Of a DNA stretch of 12,635 bases, positions 1 to 6,318 are shown one piece after another. The translations under genes were made by a program, and so were the position numbers. Location: positions 13,293 through 25,927 of the forward strand of contig DDFO01000045.1 of the NCBI GenBank assembly GCA_002337215.1, in the 5' to 3' direction. The notes below the pieces were generated by a model. That model was not told where the DNA came from. It did no database searches and saw only the letters and a program-made list of their open reading frames with translations. This DNA comes from Phycisphaerales bacterium UBA1926. GTDB taxonomy: Bacteria > Planctomycetota > Phycisphaerae > Phycisphaerales > UBA1924. Within the stretch, counting starts at the first letter, position 1, and every line of letters starts with the position of its first letter.

Positions 1-508
1 CGACCCGCCGGTTCTGCTCGACGAGCTCCGGGAGCGCGTCCATGTTCCGGGCCGACCGCTCGGCGAGTTCCAGCAGCCGTTCGGAGCGGTGCGACTGGGT
101 GTCGAGGTGGTCGTCGACCTTGCGGACCAGGCCCAGGACCTCGGTGTAGTTCTTCTGCAGTTCCTTGATGAGCTCCTGACGGTTGCGGGGCGAGACGATC
201 GGCGTTCGGCTCGCGGTCTCCGGTTCGATCGGGTGGGCCGTGCCTGTCGTCTCTTCCGATCCGTCGGCATCGACCAGCTCGCGAGCCATGCTTGCTTCGA
301 GCTCACCCTCCGCGTCGTCATCGAGATAGACATCGATATTGACCGGCTTGCGGTCCATCGCCGATGCGGCGCCGTTGGCGTTCGATCGGGATCGGCTCGC
401 CGAACCCGGTCCGGTTGGCCCAGTGGCCGCTCGATCCTCCGTCGGCTTTGTCGTCTGGGTTTTCGACGATCCGCCGAAGAGTTTCGCCAGTCGCTGCATG
501 ACTCCCAT
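1..508 (-). CDS. Coiled-coil protein of unknown function, C-terminus cut by the window edge
   Basis: I do not recognise the family. The frame is open from an ATG at 508 to base 1, giving 169 residues. The start is supported by AAGGAG (514-519 on the minus strand) five bases upstream; a second ATG three codons later is possible. Residues 1-12 are a short basic/hydrophobic stretch, 13-50 are low-complexity Ser/Thr/Gly/Ala, and 60-105 are acidic and probably disordered. Residues 109-169 look like a long amphipathic helix or coiled coil rich in Leu, Glu, Arg and Lys. No membrane segment or signal peptide is visible in this part. It lies 179 bases downstream of the FtsK-like ATPase gene on the same strand, so it could be the last gene of that locus or a separate unit. 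The missing C-terminal part could carry the diagnostic domain. Confidence 0.8.
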   Translation of the reverse strand, partial: MGVMQRLAKLFGGSSKTQTTKPTEDRAATGPTGPGSASRSRSNANGAASAMDRKPVNIDVYLDDDAEGELEASMARELVDADGSEETTGTAHPIEPETASRTPIVSPRNRQELIKELQKNYTEVLGLVRKVDDHLDTQSHRSERLLELAERSARNMDALPELVEQNRRV

Positions 509-661
509 CAGGGCTCCTTCCTCTCCGGTTGCCCGCCCGGCCCGATCCTGCGATCGCGAGCCGGGTCTCCACCGCGAGCGTACGGCGGCGCGTGCCGAGC
601 CGGCAACGGCGCGGGCGTGAAACGTGCGCACATCGTGCTTGTTCGTGCCGGCTAACGCTCT

Positions 662-691
662 GATTTACTCCGGGTGCGGACTCGGTGTCAA
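662..691 (-). promoter_or_regulatory. Weak candidate promoter for the left-edge gene
   Basis: On the minus strand a perfect TTGACA (686-691) overlaps the FtsK gene stop codon. It is followed after 18 bases by TAAATC (662-667), a poor -10 match. It would give a leader of roughly 145 bases before the ATG at 508. The rest of 509-687 shows no gene. Only the -35 box is convincing, and the same gene could be transcribed by read-through. Confidence 0.25.
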
Positions 692-3600
692 CGCCGCAGC
701 GCCGCCGCGACCCGGCGCACGAGGTCGTCCGATGGCACGTGGTAGGGCCTGAACTTCTCGAGCGTGCCAAGTTCCTCGTTGAACAGCAGGCCCCGGTTCA
801 TGCCCAGTTTGCCCGCCGCGGGCGAGTCGATGAGGTTGGCAGAGTCGGCCGCGCTCATCTGCAGAATCGCCCGCTGCTCGAAGTGGCCCTGCGCCCTTCG
901 ATCGAGGACGCGGCCCATGCTCGTCGCGGTGTCGCACCAGGCGATGACGTGCAGCCCGAGGGCGGGACCGTCGCGGAGCAGGTCGCCCAGCTGCGCCGAG
1001 GGGCTCGGGGCTCCGTCGGTGTCGTCGTCACCGCTGAACGAGAACGAGAAGTCATCGTCTTTCTGCCGGAGGTCGCGGAACCGCTGAAGACCCAGGAAGA
1101 ACAGGTACCAGGGCGTGTGCGCCGCGGACTCGTCGGACTCGCGCCGCGCGCGTTCGGCGTCGAACGCCGCGAGCGTGTCGGCGAGCGCGCGGACGCGACC
1201 GAAGCGGACGTCCAGCGCGCCGGGCTCGGCGAGCCGGGCGACGATGTTCTCGACCGAGTCGGCCTCCGGGTCGTCGGGCGGCGTCGGGTCGAGGAAGGCG
1301 ATCTTCACGCCGCCCGGGCCTTTGGTTGGATCGGCCGCGTGCTGGGCGGCGAGCCCGACCATCGACGCCGACAGCATCGCCCGGGCGGTCTCTTCCTGCT
1401 GACCGACGACGATCAGGTTCGCGCCGGCCTGCCTCCGCAGGTGTGCGCCGGTCGGCGGCTTGATCGCGACCGGGTCACCGACCCACGCCTTCGCGGCGCG
1501 GACGGGGGCGGCGTCGGGCGCGATGGCCGACAGCAGTTCCTGGTTGTCCGCAAGGTCCGCGGGGATGTTGCCCTCGAAGACGATCGTGTGCGTATCGCTC
1601 ACCGGCGGCGCGTCGTGCATCTTCGTGCGCACGCGTTCGAGCATCGCGTCGCGCTCGGCGTCGGGGAGCCAGCAGACCTGGAAGGGGTTGTTGCCCTCGA
1701 CCATGCCGTTCGCGTCGTTGTAGATCGCCTCGCCCGGGCGGTTGAGCAGGCGGGCGGCGGCGTTGTCCTCGCTGAGGATCAGGTAGCTGTCGGTCTCCGA
1801 GCACTGCAGCGCGATGCGGACCGCCATCTGGCCCATCGTTGACCGCGCGAGCGAGTACGCCCCGCTGAGCGTCTGGCTGCCGAGAAAGACGTGCATCCCG
1901 AACGCCCGGCCCTGCCGCACGAGTCGATCGAGCAGCAGCCCCGCGTCCTGGGCGATCTTGTCGTCTTCGGTGAAGATCTCCTGGAACTCGTCGATGACCA
2001 GCATCGTGCGCGGGAGTGCCTCGTTCTTTCCGGAGGCCTTGAGGGCCTCGCGGGCGGCCCCGATGGACTGGACGCCGAGATCGCGGAACAGGTCGCCCCG
2101 GCGGACGAGTTCGTCGTCGAGGCGTTGGAGGACGCTGAGCCCGAACTCGCGGTCGGACTCGATCGCGACGGCCCGGGCGTGGGGGAGCCGACCGCCTGTG
2201 TAGGCCTTGAACTCGACGCCCTTCTTGAAATCCACCAGGTAGAACTCGAGCTCGTCAGGGCTGTACCAGAGCGCACCGGCAGTGATCATGACGTGCAGCA
2301 GGGTGGACTTGCCTGAGCCCGTTTTGCCCGCGATCAGCGCGTGCTGGCTGGTGCCCTTGCCGAATGCGAGCTTCTGGAGGCGGGTCGCGCCGGAGCGTCC
2401 CAGCGGGATGCGGAGCTCGTCTGAGCAGGTCTCCGACCACATTTCTCGCTCGCTGCCCGGGGCGAGCGTCGAGAAGGGGACCTCGACTTTCCCGAACTCG
2501 AGCGCGGCCTTGCCGAGCGCGTCGATGATCTTCGCCTTCTCAGTGTCCGACGGCGGCGATTCGAGCGAAAGCGGCAGGGTCTCGTACGCCTCGTCGCGCC
2601 AGACGAACCGGGCTTGTCCCGGCGCCTCGGGATCAAACTCGACGACCGAGCACCCCTCGTCGAGGATGTCGGCGGTGATGTTCTCGGGGAGCTTCGCCCG
2701 CGCATCGTGGTGGAGAAGGACGAAGACCCCGCAGCGGGGGCCCGATTCGATGATGCTCGCGAGGCGGCGTGCGGATTCCTCGGTGAACCCCGTCGGGAAG
2801 TCGGCGACGACGAGGAAGCGGTAGGGCTCGGCGATCTCGCCGGCCTTTTCGTTGTAGGCGTCGATCGACGCGAACTCGTTGCGGAGGTATTTCTGGATGA
2901 CCGTTTCCATGTGCTCGGTCAGCCCCGCGAGCCGCTGCTCGATGTGGCGCGCCTCGGTCCAGATCTTCGAATCCACCAGCCGTTCGTCGTGGTCGGCGAG
3001 GCGCATGAACCCGGCGAACGACTGGCCCAGCCCCACCGGGTCGAGCATGGTGAGGCGGACTTTGCCGGGCGGGAGCGCGGTGAGCGCGCGGAGCGTGGCG
3101 TTGCGGAGTGTCTGGAGTGCCGATTCCCGGCCCTCGGCGGTTTCGCCCGCGCCCGTGCGCACGACCAGCGACGCGGCGGCGGGCGTGTCGAGCATCGCGG
3201 GGGGTCTCAGCAACTCCCGGGTCTCGGCGTTGCCATTCTCCGATTCGCTTCCGCCGCCCGGCGTCGGCAGCGCGAGCGAGAACGTCCCGACGCGGATGCC
3301 CGGTGCGGGACCGACGCGCGTGGGGCCGGCCGGCCAGATGTCGGACGACCATGGAGGGCAGATCGACGACATCGCCGCGAGCGAGGCCTCGGTGCAGGCA
3401 TCCGCGTGGGCCGACGCGTCGGCGAGGGCTCGGTCGAGGTTGGTCACCGCGTCCGAGTGGGCGCGCCGGGCGTCGGCAACCGCTCGGTCCCGGGTCTGGT
3501 CGGCGGTCGCGAGGGCGCTCGCGAGCGTCTCTGCGATCTCGGCTTCCTTGGTGTCTGCCCTTGTGTTGATCTCGTCGAGCTTCTTTTCTCGCTTCTTTTT

Positions 3601-4704
3601 GATCTCGGCAGCAATGATGACGTGCTTGCGGTCGAGCCTGGTCAGTGTCTGCTCGCGTCGCTGCTTGACGACCGCGAGGCGGTTCTGGTAGCGGCTCCGG
3701 CCCGCGTCGACCTCGGTCTGCTTGCGGTCGGTGATTTCTTTCTCGATGCGCTGTTTGTGGGCCTCGGCGGTGCGGATGGCGGCGATCCCCGCGGCCCGGG
3801 CGGCGCGGAGATGGGCCGCGAGCGGTGTGACGCGTTTTCGTGTGCCGGCGAGGGCGAGCATGCGGATGGGCCAGGCGAAGACGAGCATCGCGGCGCCGCC
3901 CCCCAGCGTGTAGGCCGCGGTCATGGGGAGGTTGCTGATCTGGTGCTCGACGATGTGGTAGGCCGCGCCGCCCGCGGCACCCAGAAGGATCATCACGATG
4001 GGCCCGCCCGAGCGCACAAAGGCGTGCAGCGTGATGCCGCGGAGTTTCTTGAGCATCTCGTTCGCGGCGTGGCGTTCGCTGGCGAGCGTGTCGAGATCAT
4101 CGGCGGGGTCGTGGCTGCTCGTGGTGGGCGGGGCGTTCTCGTCGGGGGTGGGGTTGGGGAAGTCGATGCGCGGCCCCGCGAGGCGGCGGGCGTGGGCCTC
4201 GATGGACTCGAGCTTGCCGAACTCGTCGCGCACGATGCCGCGGACGCGTTCGAGTTCGACCTTGGGCTGCTCGCCGCTGCCCTCGAAGGTCGCCTCGGCG
4301 AGCCAGGCGGCGTCGCGGAGTTTTTCCTCGGCCATGTGCAGCTCGGAGTCGAGGCGTTCGATGGCGTCGTCGCGTGCGTTGTTGTGCGCGCGGAGGGCCT
4401 CGGCGCTCTTCGCCTTGAAGAGGGCCTTGGCTTCCTTGAGGCGGGCGTCGCGCTTGTGCTCGTTCTGGGCGCGCGCTTCCTCGGCGGTGCGCTGGGCGGA
4501 TTCATGGGCTCTGGCGTGGGCAGACTCAGCGTCTGTGAGCGCGGTATCGCGCGTCTCATCGATCTGCGCGCGAATGGATGTCTGCTCGCGCGCGAGGCGG
4601 ACCAGCCTGGCGATCGCGTGTCGTTGGCGCTCGGCGAGCGAGGCGTCCTCGCCCGGGCCTGAATCGGGGTCGCTGTGCGGGATGGAGGACGGTGCGGTCG
4701 TCAT
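688..4704 (-). CDS. Membrane-anchored FtsK/SpoIIIE-type ATPase, EccC/EssC-like (type VII secretion-like motor)
   Basis: This 1338-residue protein is the likely motor of the locus, coupling ATP hydrolysis to movement of Esx-like proteins across the inner membrane. Residues 21-175 are a charged coiled coil. Two membrane segments lie at about 234-252 and 262-286, and a second coiled coil spans about 295-440. Residues 500-710 form a RecA-like domain without a Walker A motif (PGKVRLTMLDPVGLG at 546-560, LVVADFP at 631-637). Residues 770-1015 are the canonical FtsK domain, with Walker A GKTGSGKST (793-801) and Walker B MLVIDEF (901-907). Residues 1080-1338 are a third, degenerate ATPase fold (GQQEETAR at the P-loop, LFFLGLQRF at Walker B). 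Two transmembrane helices plus three tandem ATPase-like domains match EccC/EssC better than chromosomal FtsK, which has about four helices and a gamma domain. The ATG at 4704 has only a weak upstream AGG. The WXG100-like gene upstream supports the secretion role. Confidence 0.85.
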   Translation of the reverse strand: MTTAPSSIPHSDPDSGPGEDASLAERQRHAIARLVRLAREQTSIRAQIDETRDTALTDAESAHARAHESAQRTAEEARAQNEHKRDARLKEAKALFKAKSAEALRAHNNARDDAIERLDSELHMAEEKLRDAAWLAEATFEGSGEQPKVELERVRGIVRDEFGKLESIEAHARRLAGPRIDFPNPTPDENAPPTTSSHDPADDLDTLASERHAANEMLKKLRGITLHAFVRSGGPIVMILLGAAGGAAYHIVEHQISNLPMTAAYTLGGGAAMLVFAWPIRMLALAGTRKRVTPLAAHLRAARAAGIAAIRTAEAHKQRIEKEITDRKQTEVDAGRSRYQNRLAVVKQRREQTLTRLDRKHVIIAAEIKKKREKKLDEINTRADTKEAEIAETLASALATADQTRDRAVADARRAHSDAVTNLDRALADASAHADACTEASLAAMSSICPPWSSDIWPAGPTRVGPAPGIRVGTFSLALPTPGGGSESENGNAETRELLRPPAMLDTPAAASLVVRTGAGETAEGRESALQTLRNATLRALTALPPGKVRLTMLDPVGLGQSFAGFMRLADHDERLVDSKIWTEARHIEQRLAGLTEHMETVIQKYLRNEFASIDAYNEKAGEIAEPYRFLVVADFPTGFTEESARRLASIIESGPRCGVFVLLHHDARAKLPENITADILDEGCSVVEFDPEAPGQARFVWRDEAYETLPLSLESPPSDTEKAKIIDALGKAALEFGKVEVPFSTLAPGSEREMWSETCSDELRIPLGRSGATRLQKLAFGKGTSQHALIAGKTGSGKSTLLHVMITAGALWYSPDELEFYLVDFKKGVEFKAYTGGRLPHARAVAIESDREFGLSVLQRLDDELVRRGDLFRDLGVQSIGAAREALKASGKNEALPRTMLVIDEFQEIFTEDDKIAQDAGLLLDRLVRQGRAFGMHVFLGSQTLSGAYSLARSTMGQMAVRIALQCSETDSYLILSEDNAAARLLNRPGEAIYNDANGMVEGNNPFQVCWLPDAERDAMLERVRTKMHDAPPVSDTHTIVFEGNIPADLADNQELLSAIAPDAAPVRAAKAWVGDPVAIKPPTGAHLRRQAGANLIVVGQQEETARAMLSASMVGLAAQHAADPTKGPGGVKIAFLDPTPPDDPEADSVENIVARLAEPGALDVRFGRVRALADTLAAFDAERARRESDESAAHTPWYLFFLGLQRFRDLRQKDDDFSFSFSGDDDTDGAPSPSAQLGDLLRDGPALGLHVIAWCDTATSMGRVLDRRAQGHFEQRAILQMSAADSANLIDSPAAGKLGMNRGLLFNEELGTLEKFRPYHVPSDDLVRRVAAALRR

Positions 4705-4791
4705 CGGATCGTCAGCCTAACGCCGATTGTTTGGGTGTGATGCGGGTTCGATTTCGGCACGATTGATGGCCCCGGGGGGGTCGGTGTGGGG

Positions 4792-5019
4792 TCAGTCGCC
4801 GCCGTGGTCGGCGCAGTCCCGCTCGGCCTGCGCGGCGAGGGAGGCGAGCTTGTCCATCGCGCCGACGGTGCCCCGGATCTTGGGGCTGATGGGCTCGAGG
4901 AACTCCCGTTCGAACCAGCGGGCTTTCTCGTCGTCCCAGTCGCGGCGGGCGGTGCGCCAGGCGGCGATGAGTTGGGAGGCCGCGTCGGCGACCATGCCCT
5001 TGGAAACTCCGAGACTCAT
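4792..5019 (-). CDS. Small helical protein with WxD-x5-F-x3-F motif, probable second Esx-like partner
   Basis: This 75-residue protein starts at an ATG that overlaps the upstream stop codon (ATGA at 5016-5019), implying translational coupling. GAGG lies about eight bases upstream. Longer in-frame starts would run through the coding part of the upstream gene and are unlikely. It has no signal peptide or membrane segment and looks all-helical, probably two helices broken near FLEPISPK (40-47). Residues 28-40 (WDDEKARWFEREF) have the same spacing W-x-D-x5-F-x3-F as residues 43-55 of the 90-residue WXG100-like protein upstream (WRDQEHDKFAADF). I infer that it is a diverged WXG100 relative acting with the ATPase encoded just downstream. 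It contains no Tyr, so it cannot carry the YxxxD/E export motif. A dedicated chaperone or structural component is an alternative. Confidence 0.75.
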   Translation of the reverse strand: MSLGVSKGMVADAASQLIAAWRTARRDWDDEKARWFEREFLEPISPKIRGTVGAMDKLASLAAQAERDCADHGGD

Positions 5020-5603
5020 GATGCGCCCTCGTTCTGGGTCTGGCCTGAATCGCTCGAATCCGGAGCCGATTTCGACTGTTTCTTCGGGCTCCCGGGCGGG
5101 GCCTTGGTGCGACCGCTCGGGGTTGCCATGGTCGTGTAGTCCTCGAGGGCCTGGCTCATGCGGTCGAGCTCGGCGAGGGCGCGGGGCATGTCCATCTCGA
5201 GGACGCGTTTGAGCGCGCTGACCTGACCTCGGAAATCGGACTGCTCCTTTTCGAGCTTGCGGGCCCATTGTTTGCACAGCCGGTGTTTTTCCTGGGCTTC
5301 CTCAACGCGGCGGCGGGCCTTGTTGACGGCCTTGACCTGGTCGATATCGGAACGCGCGTCGTCGGCGTCGCGCATGATCTTCTTCATCGCGAGCTCGCTC
5401 TTGGCGCTCTTGAGCTCGTCTTCGCGGACGCGGATCTGCTTCTTCCAGTAGGGCTCACGCTCGCCGCGGATGCGCATGACGACGCGGGCGGCGTCGGCCT
5501 CGGCGCTGACGATGGCGGCGGAGCACTCCTCGACGAAGGTGACGACGGCCGGGCGGAAGCGGGCGAGGACATCGACGGAATGGACGCGGGCGCGGTCAGC
5601 CAC
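5016..5603 (-). CDS. Coiled-coil protein of the WXG100/FtsK-like locus (195 aa, GTG start)
   Basis: The function is unknown. I chose the GTG at 5603 because GAGAGGAAGG (5608-5617) sits four bases upstream; the longer frame to 5711 reads through an inverted repeat and a Ser/Pro/Arg stretch that does not look coding. Residues 8-47 form an amphipathic helix, PYW (51-53) is a likely turn, and about 55-155 form a long coiled coil rich in Lys, Glu, Arg and Ala. Residues 160-195 are a Ser/Lys/Gly/Pro-rich, probably disordered tail. There is no signal peptide or membrane segment. It overlaps the 75-residue gene by four bases, so the two are almost certainly co-expressed. The first helix, the Trp at the turn and the second helix resemble an elongated WXG100-type hairpin, but that is only an inference; a scaffold or tethering role for the ATPase is equally possible. 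Confidence 0.8.
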   Translation of the reverse strand: MADRARVHSVDVLARFRPAVVTFVEECSAAIVSAEADAARVVMRIRGEREPYWKKQIRVREDELKSAKSELAMKKIMRDADDARSDIDQVKAVNKARRRVEEAQEKHRLCKQWARKLEKEQSDFRGQVSALKRVLEMDMPRALAELDRMSQALEDYTTMATPSGRTKAPPGSPKKQSKSAPDSSDSGQTQNEGAS

Positions 5604-5607
5604 GACG

Positions 5608-5617
5608 CCTTCCTCTC
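5608..5617 (-). promoter_or_regulatory. Ribosome binding site fixing the GTG start at 5603
   Basis: GAGAGGAAGG on the minus strand ends four bases before GTG (5603-5601). It is the only strong purine-rich site in the region and argues for a GTG start rather than the upstream in-frame ATG at 5711. Confidence 0.6.
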
Positions 5618-5692
5618 GAAGAAGAGGCGTGAGAGAAGCAGAAGGACTGGAGAGGCGGGAGGCGGAGGAGCGTGGGGAGCCCCTCACCCCGG

Positions 5693-5727
5693 CCCTCTCC
5701 CCGTCTGTCATAGCGAGGGGGAGAGGG
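5693..5727. repeat. Inverted repeat of the CCCTCTCCCC / GGGGAGAGGG type
   Basis: A perfect 10-bp stem (5693-5702 with 5718-5727) encloses a 15-base loop, next to CCCTCACCCCGG at 5681-5692. Sequences of this appearance are common as dispersed extragenic palindromes in GC-rich bacteria. It occupies the 159-base gap between the 90- and 195-residue genes. It lacks a T-run, so it is not a standard intrinsic terminator, though the stem could attenuate transcription or protect mRNA ends. Confidence 0.65.
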
Positions 5728-5762
5728 AGGCGGGAAGGACGCGGTTGGGAGGGGCGGGCGGT

Positions 5763-6035
5763 TCATCGCTGGCGGAGGTACTCCTCGACGCGCTCGGCCT
5801 TGCGGAGCAGGAACGGGATGTGCTCCTCGGCGGACTTGCTGAAGCGGGCCATCGCGCGCATCGTGTCGTCGAAGTCGGCGGCGAACTTGTCGTGCTCCTG
5901 GTCGCGCCAGGTCTGGCCCAGCGACATCATCTTGCCCTGCATGGCGCGCATGTCGCCGTTGAGGCGCTCGGTGAACTTCTTGAGCGCCATGGCGAATTGA
6001 CGCATCTCGTCCGGATCGACGACGGCTTTGGCCAT
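5763..6035 (-). CDS. WXG100-like (Esx) protein, predicted type VII secretion-like substrate or component
   Basis: This 90-residue protein has WXG100 length and pattern: helix 1 (about 8-38), a turn at W43-R44-D45, and helix 2 (about 48-86), ending EEYLRQR. Asp replaces Gly in the W-x-G turn. F51 and F55 follow the Trp at +8 and +12. In the family such proteins form helical hairpin dimers and are exported by EccC/EssC ATPases, one of which is encoded two genes downstream. The start at ATG 6035 is supported by AAGGGAGG (6043-6050) seven bases upstream. There is no signal peptide or membrane segment. The only Tyr (Y86) has Arg, not Asp/Glu, four residues on, so the mycobacterial YxxxD/E signal is absent. 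It is the first gene of the left-hand locus, separated from the next by 159 bases containing an inverted repeat. Confidence 0.85.
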   Translation of the reverse strand: MAKAVVDPDEMRQFAMALKKFTERLNGDMRAMQGKMMSLGQTWRDQEHDKFAADFDDTMRAMARFSKSAEEHIPFLLRKAERVEEYLRQR

Positions 6036-6060
6036 CGGTGGGCCTCCCTTCGCGTGTAGT

Positions 6061-6074
6061 CCCTTTCGAGAGGG
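6061..6074. other. Short imperfect dyad upstream of the WXG100-like gene
   Basis: CCCTTTC/GAGAGGG is a 14-base dyad with one imperfect pair, lying 26-39 bases before the ATG at 6035. It could be an operator or a leader hairpin; chance is also plausible. Confidence 0.25.
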
Positions 6075-6104
6075 TACGGGATGGGGGGCGGGGGTGGTTG
6101 CGGG
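6072..6104 (+). other. Potential G-quadruplex tract
   Basis: Runs of at least three G occur at 6072-6074, 6078-6080, 6083-6088, 6090-6094 and 6102-6104, with loops of 3, 2, 1 and 7 bases. This fits the G3+N1-7 pattern on the plus strand, the template strand for the WXG100-like gene. Confidence 0.35.
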
Positions 6105-6138
6105 TTTTGCGGCAGTTTGATACCGACAGATTCACATC

Positions 6139-6175
6139 GGGTGCCACGACTCGCCGCGGATGCGGCGCAGTCGTG
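6139..6175 (-). repeat. Structured repeat copy 1, hairpin with GTGGCAC tail (reverse orientation)
   Basis: The hairpin pairs CACGACT (6145-6151) with AGTCGTG (6169-6175) and CGCCGC (6152-6157) with GCGGCG (6162-6167), with a four-base loop and one bulged C. The flanking GGGTGC (6139-6144) completes a shared tail reading GTGGCACCC on the minus strand. The whole 37 bases are an inverted copy of 6201-6237. Confidence 0.75.
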
Positions 6176-6200
6176 CGGTCGGGCGTGGGGTGGCGGTTCG

Positions 6201-6237
6201 CACTGCTGCGCCGCGGACGCGGCGAGCAGTGGCACCC
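6201..6237 (+). repeat. Structured repeat copy 2, hairpin with GTGGCAC tail
   Basis: The hairpin pairs CACTGCT (6201-6207) with AGCAGTG (6225-6231) and CGCCGC (6209-6214) with GCGGCG (6219-6224), with a four-base loop and one bulged G. It is followed by GCACCC. Relative to copy 1 the outer stem differs at two positions on each side and the changes compensate, so pairing is kept. Confidence 0.75.
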
Positions 6238-6268
6238 GGGGGAGCCTTGGTCGTGGGGAGATCGGGAG

Positions 6269-6297
6269 CACTGACCTGTGGGACAGGTCAGTGGCAC
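6269..6297 (+). repeat. Third hairpin with the same CACTG...CAGTGGCAC ends
   Basis: CACTGACCTGT (6269-6279) pairs perfectly with ACAGGTCAGTG (6283-6293) around a GGG loop, followed by GCAC. The outer CACTG/CAGTG and the GTGGCAC tail match copy 2, while the inner stem is unrelated. No T-run follows on either strand. Confidence 0.65.
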
Positions 6298-6318
6298 GGG
6301 GAGCGTTGAGCGTTGGAA

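Noticed and set aside
685..1842. Plus-strand open frame of 385 codons
   Set aside because: It lies opposite the third ATPase-like domain of the FtsK-like gene and shows the same composition bias as other shadow frames.
2614..4662. Long open frame on the plus strand (682 codons) opposite the FtsK-like gene
   Set aside because: It is antisense to a protein with clear Walker motifs and membrane helices. Its Gly/Arg/Val/Asp-rich translation is typical of the mirror frame of GC-rich coding DNA.
688..4704. Annotation as chromosomal cell-division FtsK
   Set aside because: There are only two membrane helices, no gamma DNA-recognition domain at the C-terminus, extra degenerate ATPase domains, and WXG100-like neighbours.
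5604..5711. Upstream ATG start at 5711 for the 195-residue coiled-coil protein
   Set aside because: The extra 36 codons run through an inverted repeat and encode a Ser/Pro/Arg-rich stretch; the GTG at 5603 has a strong ribosome binding site.
6139..6297. Hairpins as Rho-independent terminators or a CRISPR array
   Set aside because: No T-run follows any stem on either strand. The units differ in core, orientation and spacing, so they are not direct repeats with spacers.
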